Positions 1 to 6,865 of a stretch of 18,338 nucleotides of DNA are shown in pieces. Origin of the DNA: Nitrososphaerota archaeon. Its GTDB lineage: Archaea; Thermoproteota; Nitrososphaeria; Nitrososphaerales; Nitrosopumilaceae. How positions within the stretch are numbered: the stretch's first letter is position 1; each line of letters opens with the position of its first letter. Position numbers and translations under genes: made by a program. Location: contig VHBM01000022.1 in assembly GCA_016871975.1 (NCBI GenBank), positions 1-18,338 of the forward strand, in the 5' to 3' direction. The notes beneath the pieces were generated by a model. The model was not told the origin of the DNA. It searched no databases and saw nothing but the letters and a program-made list of their open reading frames with translations.

Positions 1-88
1 TAAAAGAGTCTTTTTCCATGATATGACTGAGTATAATTAGTTTATAATTTATTGTAGAGCTTTTATAGAATATCTACATGGTGATTAC

Positions 89-607
89 ATGGAAGAACCA
101 AAAGATGTGATGGTTTTAGGTGCCATAAAAAGCGGCGCTAAAACATTTGACAAGATACGCAAGGCAACAAGAATAGATCCTAAAGAACTAAATGAAATAC
201 TTGAGCGACTCGAAAGACGTGAGCTAATATCAGTACAAAAAAAGAAGGGACTTTTTGGTCCAAAAATAGAGATTCGTACTACAGACAAGGGAAATAACGA
301 GCTACAAGCACGCATACATGAATTAGAACAAGACTGGAACAAGATGGTAACCTTGTACAAATCAGGTGACAAGCAAAAACTAGAACAGATGATGGATGAT
401 AGAAAATCACTTTTGCCAACCATGATGTTTTTTGGAATAATGGACATGATCATGTTTACTGCAATGTTTAGCATGATTGGGCATGCAATGTCACAATATG
501 TCCCACCAGAGCAAATGCCAGAAAGTACAGAAGGAACAGAGGGCTCAGATATGGGAGATTCTGGAGCAGGCGATGGCGGCGGTTTTGACATTGATGTTGG
601 TTTTTAA
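89..607 (+). CDS. Winged-helix protein with C-terminal hydrophobic segment and Gly/Asp tail
   Basis: The first ~70 residues read as a winged-helix DNA-binding domain: helices around 5-45, then a basic wing (KKKGLFGPKIEIR, 51-63) leading into TTDKGN, as in PadR/MarR-like folds. A charged helix (70-107) follows. Residues ~108-136 are a Met/Phe-rich hydrophobic stretch long enough to be a membrane segment or an oligomerisation helix. The last 35 residues are acidic and Gly-rich and look disordered. Starts at ATG 89 with a TATA-like TTTATAAT at 41-48. It ends 21 bases before birA, so the two may be co-transcribed. The role is probably transcriptional regulation, possibly membrane-tethered; target and ligand are not visible. 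I do not recognise a named family. Confidence 0.8.
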   Translation: MEEPKDVMVLGAIKSGAKTFDKIRKATRIDPKELNEILERLERRELISVQKKKGLFGPKIEIRTTDKGNNELQARIHELEQDWNKMVTLYKSGDKQKLEQMMDDRKSLLPTMMFFGIMDMIMFTAMFSMIGHAMSQYVPPEQMPESTEGTEGSDMGDSGAGDGGGFDIDVGF

Positions 608-610
608 ATC

Positions 611-632
611 TCAAAATCGCTTTAGATTTTGA
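611..632. promoter_or_regulatory. Inverted repeat covering the birA start codon
   Basis: TCAAAATC (611-618) and GATTTTGA (625-632) are perfect 8-bp inverted arms around a 6-base spacer GCTTTA. The TTG start of birA (629-631) lies in the right arm. As DNA it could be a regulator site, possibly for BirA itself; as RNA it could be a hairpin that hides the start codon or ends the upstream transcript. Classical bacterial biotin operators have much longer spacers, so this is not a standard one. Function is inferred. Confidence 0.4.
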
Positions 633-1639
633 ATAATTTGTATTCTAATGATGATTCAATATTACTTTGTGTCTTAAAATTATTAAAATCGTCTAATTCT
701 AGATATGTTTCTGGGCAAGAAATCTGCAATAAATTAAAGATTAGTAGAACAGCGGTTTGGAAGCACATTAAAAAAATACGCTTGCTTGGATACAAAATCG
801 AGTCAAAGCAAAATCTTGGATATAGAATAACAAGATCAACAGCACTACCTCTGCCATGGGAAATTACTAGTAATTTAAAAACAAAGCAAATAGGAAAAAC
901 AGTTTACTATTTTGATACTATAGATTCAACACAAAACTTTGCATCAAAGATTTCAAACCAAAATAATTCTGGCACAGTGATAATATCGCAAAGGCAAACT
1001 TCTGGAAAAGGCAGACTAGGGAGAAAATGGGCCTCACCCGCTGGAGGCATTTGGCTTTCTGTTATTTTGCATCCCAAGTTTGATGTTTCCTATGCCACAC
1101 TTTTTCCAATTGCATCATCACTAGCACTTTGCATGGCAATTGAAAAAATACTAAATCTAAAGCCTGAGCTCAAGTGGCCAAATGATGTTACGATAAATGG
1201 CAAAAAAGTTGCAGGAATGCTTGTTGATATCTCAATTGAATCAAATCATATAGAAAATCTGATTTTAGGTGTTGGAATTAATTACAAAGTTGATACAAAA
1301 AAACTCAATTCATCTCTAAAAAACAGTGAACATTTCTATGGTGCTGGATCTTTGTTAAAGAAAAGCCAAGAGGCAAATCCAACTAAACTGATACAGTCAT
1401 TTCTTTATGAGCTTGAACAGATATGCAATATCTTGGACAATGGCAATGTTGATGCAATAATTAAAAAATGGACATCAAAGTCATCCACCATAGGCAAAAA
1501 AATTACCGTTGATACTGCAGGATCTAAAATGAGTGGAAAAGCAGTCAGAATTGATAAGGATGGTGCGCTTGTAATATCAAAAAACGGTTCAGAACACAGA
1601 CTTTTGGTTGGAGATGTAAATTACCTTAGAATAAGATAA
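629..1639 (+). CDS. birA: Bifunctional biotin protein ligase / biotin repressor BirA
   Basis: Activates biotin with ATP to biotinyl-5'-AMP and transfers it to the lysine of biotin carboxyl carrier protein; in this lineage the expected target is the acetyl/propionyl-CoA carboxylase of 3-hydroxypropionate/4-hydroxybutyrate carbon fixation (family knowledge). Residues ~27-66 form a helix-turn-helix (ISRTAVWKHIKKIRLLGY). The ligase core shows SGKGRLGRKWASPAGG (125-140, biotinyl-AMP loop), KWPND (182-186) and KVAGMLVD (193-200). The C-terminal ~50 residues (TIGKKITVDT to the end) are the SH3-like BPL_C domain. At 336 aa it matches full-length BirA, so it can probably also act as a repressor. No ATG lies near the N-terminus; the start is TTG 629 (or TTG 638), inside a perfect inverted repeat. 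Confidence 0.93.
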   Translation: MNNLYSNDDSILLCVLKLLKSSNSRYVSGQEICNKLKISRTAVWKHIKKIRLLGYKIESKQNLGYRITRSTALPLPWEITSNLKTKQIGKTVYYFDTIDSTQNFASKISNQNNSGTVIISQRQTSGKGRLGRKWASPAGGIWLSVILHPKFDVSYATLFPIASSLALCMAIEKILNLKPELKWPNDVTINGKKVAGMLVDISIESNHIENLILGVGINYKVDTKKLNSSLKNSEHFYGAGSLLKKSQEANPTKLIQSFLYELEQICNILDNGNVDAIIKKWTSKSSTIGKKITVDTAGSKMSGKAVRIDKDGALVISKNGSEHRLLVGDVNYLRIR

Positions 1640-1640
1640 C

Positions 1641-1991
1641 CTAGCGCCTACGCTTTTTAGACGATTTTTTCTTTTTGGATTTTTTTACATGTTTTCGTTT
1701 TGGTTTCTTTTTTGCTTTCTTTTCTAATCTAGCGCGAGTTTTTTTCAAAAATGCCAGCTTTCGTTCAAGAACTGATGAAAGATATGCCTCTAATTCCTTA
1801 ACATATTCCTCGTAGGAAGAAATAATCTGTGTTTTTTTCTCATTTACATTGGTAAGGTATTCATTTGTTCGTAAAATATTGGTAGTATTTATCAACTCAG
1901 GTATTGGTTGTGTTTGATTTACTGTTTCAAGTCCCTGATTTAACTGGTTAATTTTTTGTTTTATCTGTGCAAGTTTGTTTTCAGAAGACAA
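1641..1991 (-). CDS. Small coiled-coil protein with Lys/Arg-rich C-terminal tail
   Basis: A 116-residue protein of unknown function. The N-terminal two thirds are predicted helical, with heptad-like patches (ENKLAQIKQKINQLNQGL and YVKELEAYLSSVLERKLAFL). From about residue 83 the sequence is almost entirely Lys and Arg with a few Ser (KKAKKKPKRKHVKKSKKKKS region), resembling histone H1-type or ribosome-associated tails, so nucleic-acid binding is plausible. There is no ATG near the start; TTG at 1991 is the only visible start, with an AGG just upstream. It converges on birA with one base between the stop codons. No enzyme motif is present. Confidence 0.72.
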   Translation of the reverse strand: MSSENKLAQIKQKINQLNQGLETVNQTQPIPELINTTNILRTNEYLTNVNEKKTQIISSYEEYVKELEAYLSSVLERKLAFLKKTRARLEKKAKKKPKRKHVKKSKKKKSSKKRRR

Positions 1992-2036
1992 CCTAGTTCA
2001 AATTAAAATCAGTTTATTAATTATCTTTCCTAATTT

Positions 2037-2510
2037 TTATGCTGTAATACCGGTGCTGTGATCCCAGGTTGCATAGTATTTTGGAGTTATCTCTAGAATT
2101 ACAGAAAAACCGTTTTTTACACCATCCATTAAAAATTTTGCAATTTGGTTATCAAGACTGCCAGTGTATTTTATCATAATTTTTGATGCAATTGGTATGT
2201 TGTGCTCTATATTTTCAGAGATTTTTACAGTTCCCTTTCCTCTAACCCCCTTGTATGGGAATTTTTCATCATCAATGCAGAAATAAATAGAATTATTGTT
2301 TTTGATATTTTTTACCTTGCCTGATGATTTACTTGTTTCAACGTATAGTTTACCGCTTTCATAATAATACCAGACAGGATGGATGTTTGGTTCGCCTTTT
2401 TGGTCAATTGTCCCTAAAAGAAGGTTTAGCTTGCTTTTTGAGAGAAACTCTTCTACTTGGTTTTCTGTCAAGGCATTACCAAAACCAGGACTTGCATGTA
2501 CAATCTTCAT
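2037..2510 (-). CDS. PPOX-class flavin/F420-dependent split-barrel protein
   Basis: The pattern of a strand LNLLLGTIDQKGEPNIHPVWYYY followed by KLYVETSKSSGKVKNIKNN and a later GVRGKGTVKI strand is typical of the pyridoxamine 5'-phosphate oxidase-like split barrel. Archaeal members bind FMN or coenzyme F420 and reduce or oxidise small substrates (family knowledge); the substrate cannot be read from sequence. 157 aa is a normal single-domain length. Starts at ATG 2510; the next gene on this strand begins 46 bases further on (1991). A second, only distantly similar PPOX protein lies at 16582-17103. Thaumarchaea use F420, so that cofactor is plausible, but FMN is not excluded. Confidence 0.85.
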   Translation of the reverse strand: MKIVHASPGFGNALTENQVEEFLSKSKLNLLLGTIDQKGEPNIHPVWYYYESGKLYVETSKSSGKVKNIKNNNSIYFCIDDEKFPYKGVRGKGTVKISENIEHNIPIASKIMIKYTGSLDNQIAKFLMDGVKNGFSVILEITPKYYATWDHSTGITA

Positions 2511-2599
2511 AACTCAAATTAAAAAATCTGATAAATATTAGTTGTTCTAGTATCATTTCTGGATTAGATTTATCTAAACCAATCAAAACTTTTGATATA

Positions 2600-4027
2600 A
2601 TGTTTAGAATCATTCTATTCGTTTTCTTTGTATCGCTATCAATCATAATGCCATTTTCTGCATATGGTCAAGACAAGGAACAAGCCGAAGCCATGTTCAA
2701 GACTGCAACCGAACATTTTGCAAAAGGCGACTATAGCCAAGCAATTGAGCTATTTGATGATATACTTGAGATGTTTCCAAATCATGATCAGACCCTCAAA
2801 ATGAAGGCTGTTGCAGAAAGCAATCTTGACTATCATGAGAGGTCTTTGATTAATTTCTATACTGTATTGCAAAGAAATCCAAATGACATCATGGCACTTA
2901 CCGGTTTAGGTGTTGGTTTTGGAAACTTTGCAGAATACCATGAGGCAAAAAAGTACTTTGATATGGCATATGATCTAGCACCAAACAATACGGTTGTTAA
3001 AAACTATAAAGAATATGCAGAAAAAGTAATTGCCAAATATCCTTACAAACCCACAGAAAAGCCAGAATCACTGGCCACATTAAAAAAAGTGCAGATACCA
3101 TTATGGATTAAAAATAACGCAGGCTGGTGGTCTGAAGGGCAAATAAGTGATTCTGATTTTCTTAGTGGAATAGAGTATATGATAGGTGAGTCAATAATTG
3201 TGATTACCGATCTCCCAAAGACATCAGTTGTAGCAAGCAACAGTGTTCCAGCGTGGGTCAAAAATAATGCTGGATGGTGGGCAGATGGTCAAATTACCGA
3301 AGATGATTTTGTAAAAGGAATACAGTATCTTGTTGAAAACGGCATGATATCTGTTAGTTCTGGAGGCACACAAATGACAGAACAGGAAAGAGCGGCAGAT
3401 CTTCAGACATTTAAAATGTATGTAAAAAAGGTGGCAACTACAGTTGAAAAAGAAAAAAGATACATCGAGTACCCAAATCCAAGCTTTGATGTGATAAAAA
3501 AATTCTTGCGTGACTCTGAGCAGTGGAACTTTGAGCAGCAGGTCACATCAGGTAATGAAAACTTTGCAAACCCAACATACCAAATAGTTGATGGGGTTTA
3601 CATTATACAGTACAAAATTTTTGTAAACAGCCAGCCACCTGGACTACCACTTGATCATGTCAGTACCATGGATGAATCTATTGCATATTGGGAAGCGCAA
3701 AGCTTTACAACATCAAATGGCAGTCCTGCAAAAATGAAATTCACCTATACTAAAGATAGAAGTGAGGCAAACGCGTGGGCTACATGGGTCGTTAGAAACC
3801 TTGGCGAAGGAGTACTTGGCCATGCAAACTATGGCAAGGGAGTAGTTGAGGTTGCCTTGGGAGATTACAACTGTGATGGAAGCTTTCAGCTGTATGATGT
3901 TAAAACCGTTGAATTGATCATGAGACATGAATTAGGACATATCATTGGGCTAAAGCATACAACCGACCCAAATGATATCATGTATCCATCAATAAAGCCA
4001 AGCTATGCCTATTGCTTGTTATATTAA
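2600..4027 (+). CDS. Secreted TPR / KNNAGWW-repeat / metzincin-like metalloprotease
   Basis: Residues 1-23 are a signal peptide (hydrophobic core, cleavage near AYG-QDK). Residues ~25-145 hold about three TPR units (for example DYSQAIELFDDILEMFPNH and EYHEAKKYFDMAYDLAPNN). Two copies of a ~33-residue module follow, centred on IKNNAGWW (170-177) and VKNNAGWW (220-227), each continuing G-QI-D-DF--GI-Y. The C-terminal domain carries HELGHIIGLKH (443-453), the HExxHxxGxxH zinc site of metzincins, with DIMYPS (459-464) supplying the Met-turn. The combination suggests an exported zinc endopeptidase at the cell surface, with TPRs for protein contacts. Substrate unknown. It ends near the DNA end of the convergent Dps-like gene (10-base gap). 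Start ATG 2600, single gene with its own upstream AT-rich region. Confidence 0.88.
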   Translation: MFRIILFVFFVSLSIIMPFSAYGQDKEQAEAMFKTATEHFAKGDYSQAIELFDDILEMFPNHDQTLKMKAVAESNLDYHERSLINFYTVLQRNPNDIMALTGLGVGFGNFAEYHEAKKYFDMAYDLAPNNTVVKNYKEYAEKVIAKYPYKPTEKPESLATLKKVQIPLWIKNNAGWWSEGQISDSDFLSGIEYMIGESIIVITDLPKTSVVASNSVPAWVKNNAGWWADGQITEDDFVKGIQYLVENGMISVSSGGTQMTEQERAADLQTFKMYVKKVATTVEKEKRYIEYPNPSFDVIKKFLRDSEQWNFEQQVTSGNENFANPTYQIVDGVYIIQYKIFVNSQPPGLPLDHVSTMDESIAYWEAQSFTTSNGSPAKMKFTYTKDRSEANAWATWVVRNLGEGVLGHANYGKGVVEVALGDYNCDGSFQLYDVKTVELIMRHELGHIIGLKHTTDPNDIMYPSIKPSYAYCLLY

Positions 4028-4037
4028 AAAAAAGAGT

Positions 4038-4625
4038 TTAGCTGACATCTAGTGCACGAGAATGTTTTCGTGTATGAGGTCGCTCGCCAGAATATTTTCG
4101 TCTCATGTGGCCGGAAGGTCGTCCATACAATAGCTCCAAAAACCAAGACTCGTGCTCTACTTCTTCAGCAAGGATATCTTTTGCAATATCATAGGTTATT
4201 GGGTCTTTTCCTATTGTCATCTTGCATACCTTATCCCAGTTGATAATTGCGCCTTGCTCTGCCTTTAGACATTTTTCTAAAATCGCTTTTAGATCAGTTG
4301 GGTTTTTTGGCAGTTGCAAAAATTCGCAGCCAGAGATTTTTATAAAATGTGTTGCATCATTTGGCAGAGAACCTCCAAGCTGGTATATTCTTTCAAGGCA
4401 AGACTCAAAATGGCTAAGGTCTTCTAGTCTTGCGTCTTCGATTACCCCTTTGATTCCTTCACCTTCGATTCCAGTACAGTGGGCTCGTAGGTTTGTAAAG
4501 TAATAGTATGCTGTAAACTCTACTGCCGCATTGGTTACAAGCTGTTTTGTTAGCTCTTCGACGTTTATGCCATTTTGTTTTAGGACCTGAGTCCCTACTA
4601 CATTTGGCTTGTCAGACTTTGTCAT
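4038..4625 (-). CDS. Dps-like ferritin superfamily protein (thioferritin/DPSL-like)
   Basis: Four-helix-bundle ferritin pattern: E36 in helix A, a DLSH/HFE cluster at 69-74, E123, and EEVEHE (154-159, ExxH) supply plausible di-iron ligands. Cys100 and Cys119 flank the helix containing E123, recalling the paired cysteines near the ferroxidase site of archaeal Dps-like (DPSL, 'thioferritin') proteins, although the spacing may differ from the Sulfolobus form. Such proteins oxidise Fe(II) with peroxide and store the mineral, protecting DNA (family knowledge). After the bundle, residues ~169-190 form a basic His/Arg tail (GRPSGHMRRKYSGERPHTRK), possibly for DNA contact. Start ATG 4625; divergent from TFB. 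Confidence 0.82.
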   Translation of the reverse strand: MTKSDKPNVVGTQVLKQNGINVEELTKQLVTNAAVEFTAYYYFTNLRAHCTGIEGEGIKGVIEDARLEDLSHFESCLERIYQLGGSLPNDATHFIKISGCEFLQLPKNPTDLKAILEKCLKAEQGAIINWDKVCKMTIGKDPITYDIAKDILAEEVEHESWFLELLYGRPSGHMRRKYSGERPHTRKHSRALDVS

Positions 4626-4815
4626 ATCCTTGTGGATTTTATCACAGCTTTAAAAATCGTTGTCTTGCAATACAGTTCAACTTTATAAAATCACTCAATC
4701 TCGTTACAAGTTTGTTTATGATGTTTTTTGATTTTGTTTTGAAATGTTACAAAAAATCAAAAATAATTTTCTAAAGCAAAGATTAGGATCAACTAACTTG
4801 CGTTCCACAAGTTCT

Positions 4816-4835
4816 CATTCTATAGAATTAGAATG
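4816..4835. promoter_or_regulatory. Inverted repeat upstream of TFB
   Basis: CATTCTA (4816-4822) and TAGAATG (4829-4835) are perfect arms around a 6-base spacer TAGAAT. The stem extends through TTC (4812-4814) and GAA (4836-4838) if one base bulges. It lies 77 bases before the TFB start, in the divergent region shared with the Dps-like gene, and could be an operator or a leader hairpin. The remainder of 4626-4912 is AT-rich with no gene seen. Confidence 0.3.
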
Positions 4836-4912
4836 GAAATTAGCTCAAGCTACCCACGAATAACCACGACACAATTGGTAAAAACTCTAATAAGGAAGTC
4901 AGCCGTTATTAT

Positions 4913-5839
4913 ATGGATCTTATGACCAACACAGTTGTTGCCCGTCAGCGTTGTCCAAGCTGCGGCAAGTCTACAATGATCACTGATGAAAACAGTGGTG
5001 AGCTGTTTTGTGGTACTTGTGGTTTTGTAATATCAGAAAAACTAGAGGACACAGGAGCAGAGTGGCGCTCATTTTCAAGAGATGAAGGTGACAGAAGCAG
5101 AGTGGGTGCTGGAACATCACTGACAATGCACGACATGGGACTATCAACTATAATTGATCCTGCAAACAAAGACTCTACTGGAAAACCACTTTCTGCTACA
5201 ATGAAAAGCTCAATTGAGCGACTACGAACATGGGACAGCAGAACACAGGCACATGCTTCATCTGATAGAAACCTAAGACAGGCACTAAATGAGCTTGACA
5301 AACTAAAAGACAAACTTGCACTAACTGATGCAGTTATTGAAAAAGCTGCATACATTTACAGAAAAGCAATGGAAAAAAAATTGGTTCGCGGAAGATCAAT
5401 TCATGGACTAATGGCAGCATGTCTTTATGCTGCGTGTAGAAATACAGAAACCCCAAGAACACTAGATGACATTGCAAACGGCATAAACATTAGAAGAAAA
5501 GATGTAGCTCGTTGCTATAGACTAATTTTTAGGGAACTAGAGCTAAAAATGCCAGTTGCAGACCCTGTAAAAGGCGTGTCAAGAATTGCAAGTACAGCTG
5601 GCCTTAGCGAGAAAGTAAAGCGAAAGGCAATTGAAATCCTAGATATGGCAAAAAAGATTGGTATGGTTGCAGGAAAAGACCCTATGGGAATTGCAGCAGC
5701 AGCACTATATCTTGCATGCATTAGCAGCGGTGAGGCAAAATCTCAAAAAGAGATATCTGTTGCAGCCGGCGTAACTGAGGTAACCATACGAAATAGATGT
5801 GCAGGCCTCAGAGAAATGCTAAAAAAAGAAAAAATTTAA
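4913..5839 (+). CDS. tfb: Transcription initiation factor B (TFB/TFIIB homologue)
   Basis: Archaeal general factor that binds the TBP-TATA complex and recruits RNA polymerase. Zinc ribbon with C14-x2-C17 and C33-x2-C36; B-reader/linker region around 45-75 (GAEWRSFSRDEGDRSRVGAG); first cyclin repeat ~112-200 (RGRSIHGLMAACLYAACR); second cyclin repeat ~205-300 (VKRKAIEILDMAKKIGM, then GVTEVTIRNR, the BRE-reading helix-turn-helix). 308 aa is full length. Two candidate starts, ATG 4913 and ATG 4922; the longer is listed, the shorter is equally compatible with the family. Thaumarchaea usually carry several TFBs, so this is one paralogue; a truncated relative is at 11094-11522. Confidence 0.96.
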   Translation: MDLMTNTVVARQRCPSCGKSTMITDENSGELFCGTCGFVISEKLEDTGAEWRSFSRDEGDRSRVGAGTSLTMHDMGLSTIIDPANKDSTGKPLSATMKSSIERLRTWDSRTQAHASSDRNLRQALNELDKLKDKLALTDAVIEKAAYIYRKAMEKKLVRGRSIHGLMAACLYAACRNTETPRTLDDIANGINIRRKDVARCYRLIFRELELKMPVADPVKGVSRIASTAGLSEKVKRKAIEILDMAKKIGMVAGKDPMGIAAAALYLACISSGEAKSQKEISVAAGVTEVTIRNRCAGLREMLKKEKI

Positions 5840-5848
5840 CATCTTTAG

Positions 5849-6130
5849 ATGTCTTGGTCTGAGTGGCTAGAATTTAATAAAGAAAACATAGCCAAAGTGC
5901 CGCAAACATCTGGTGTTTTTCGAATGCATACTGCAATGAAAATGATGTATATTGGAAACGCCCAAAATCTTCAAAAAAGACTAGATGAGACACTGGCTGC
6001 TCCATGTACATCTGATGCCAAAAGATTTTGTTATATGGAAACCAACGAGCATGAAAAAATCAAAAATGAGTTGTTAAACGATTACCGCCAAAAACATGAT
6101 GGAAAACTTCCAAAATGCATGGAATCCTAA
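5849..6130 (+). CDS. Single-domain GIY-YIG-like protein
   Basis: 93 residues that match a minimal GIY-YIG nuclease fold: SGVF (21-24) at the GIY position, MYIG (33-36) at the YIG position ten residues later, NAQNLQKRL with R44 at the conserved catalytic arginine, and E74 in KIKNELLNDYRQKHDGKLP at the metal-binding glutamate position. No other domain is attached, so its partner or DNA substrate is unknown. It starts 9 bases after the TFB stop, which suggests co-transcription with TFB. It could have lost nuclease activity (Phe replaces Tyr in GIY). Function is inferred from motif layout only. Confidence 0.72.
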   Translation: MSWSEWLEFNKENIAKVPQTSGVFRMHTAMKMMYIGNAQNLQKRLDETLAAPCTSDAKRFCYMETNEHEKIKNELLNDYRQKHDGKLPKCMES

Positions 6131-6161
6131 TCAAAATAATACTAAATTAATTATATGAGAT

Positions 6162-6344
6162 CTATTTGGTTTCTGAAACTGGAATTTGTTGACGGACCAA
6201 AAATTGCATCAGTGCTTCTTTTGAGTATTCTATCCCATGCTCATCTGCAGTATGTTTTCCAAATTCTTCGATTGCCTTTGTACCATGACCTTCTGCAACA
6301 AATGGACATTCAAAACCATAATCTCTACAGCGTAGTTTTGTCAT
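6162..6344 (-). CDS. DUF1059 small putative metal-binding protein
   Basis: A 60-residue protein starting MTKLRCRDYGFECPF with a later FGKHTADEHG. This order (C6, C13, H31, H36) is the DUF1059 pattern, and the Cys2His2 set could bind zinc. No function is established to my knowledge. Starts at ATG 6344; the 10-mer AAATCGCTTT (plus strand 6348-6357) sits directly upstream. It stands alone downstream of the convergent GIY-YIG gene. Confidence 0.8.
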   Translation of the reverse strand: MTKLRCRDYGFECPFVAEGHGTKAIEEFGKHTADEHGIEYSKEALMQFLVRQQIPVSETK

Positions 6345-6419
6345 CTAAAATCGCTTTTCTATAGATATTATTTAAATCATTACCAAAACTTTCAGAGACG
6401 AAATCAAAAATAGCTTAGA

Positions 6420-6824
6420 TCATGACAAGCCATGCTCAAATCTATCCCAAGGGTATACAATGTATTCATCTCCTTTTGTTAGTTGCGCATATACAACTTG
6501 TGGTGGGATCTTTTTGCCTTTTCTTGCAAACAAAGTTGCATAAACTAGATGAGTAGAATCTTTTACCTTTGGCAAAATTTTTGTAAATGTTTTCCCAGTA
6601 TCGTAAATGTCATCTACAAACAATGAATCTTGTGGGATCTGGTCTTTATCGACTAGAATTACTTTGATGTCAAGCCTATCGGCTAAAAGCCTTGCCGGCA
6701 CCAACCCACCTCGGCTTATAGTAGAAATACTGTTAAATTTAAGATGAAGTGATTTTATCTTGCTAGCAAGTACATCAGCTAGCGATTCAATTGTATTCCA
6801 ATCGATAAATTCCTTTTGACTCAT
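6420..6824 (-). CDS. Phosphoribosyltransferase (xanthine/hypoxanthine PRT-like)
   Basis: Short PRTase of the gpt/COG2236 type. ISRGGLVPARLLADRL (36-51) is the typical N-terminal loop, and LFVDDIYDTGKT (68-79) is the PRPP-binding loop with its two acidic residues. The C-terminal WDRFEHG is like that of bacterial XGPRT relatives. Expected reaction: purine base + PRPP to nucleoside monophosphate + diphosphate, that is, purine salvage in the cytoplasm. At 134 aa it is short and has a reduced hood, so base specificity cannot be assigned. Start ATG 6824; the cyclase gene lies upstream on the same strand, 41 bases away. Confidence 0.85.
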   Translation of the reverse strand: MSQKEFIDWNTIESLADVLASKIKSLHLKFNSISTISRGGLVPARLLADRLDIKVILVDKDQIPQDSLFVDDIYDTGKTFTKILPKVKDSTHLVYATLFARKGKKIPPQVVYAQLTKGDEYIVYPWDRFEHGLS

Positions 6825-6865
6825 ATTTTTAGAATTTTATAACACCAATATATCAAAATCGCAAG

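Noticed and set aside
85..591. 168-codon minus-strand ORF rich in Ser and Cys
   Set aside because: Shadow of the winged-helix gene at 89-607; composition is that of an antisense frame.
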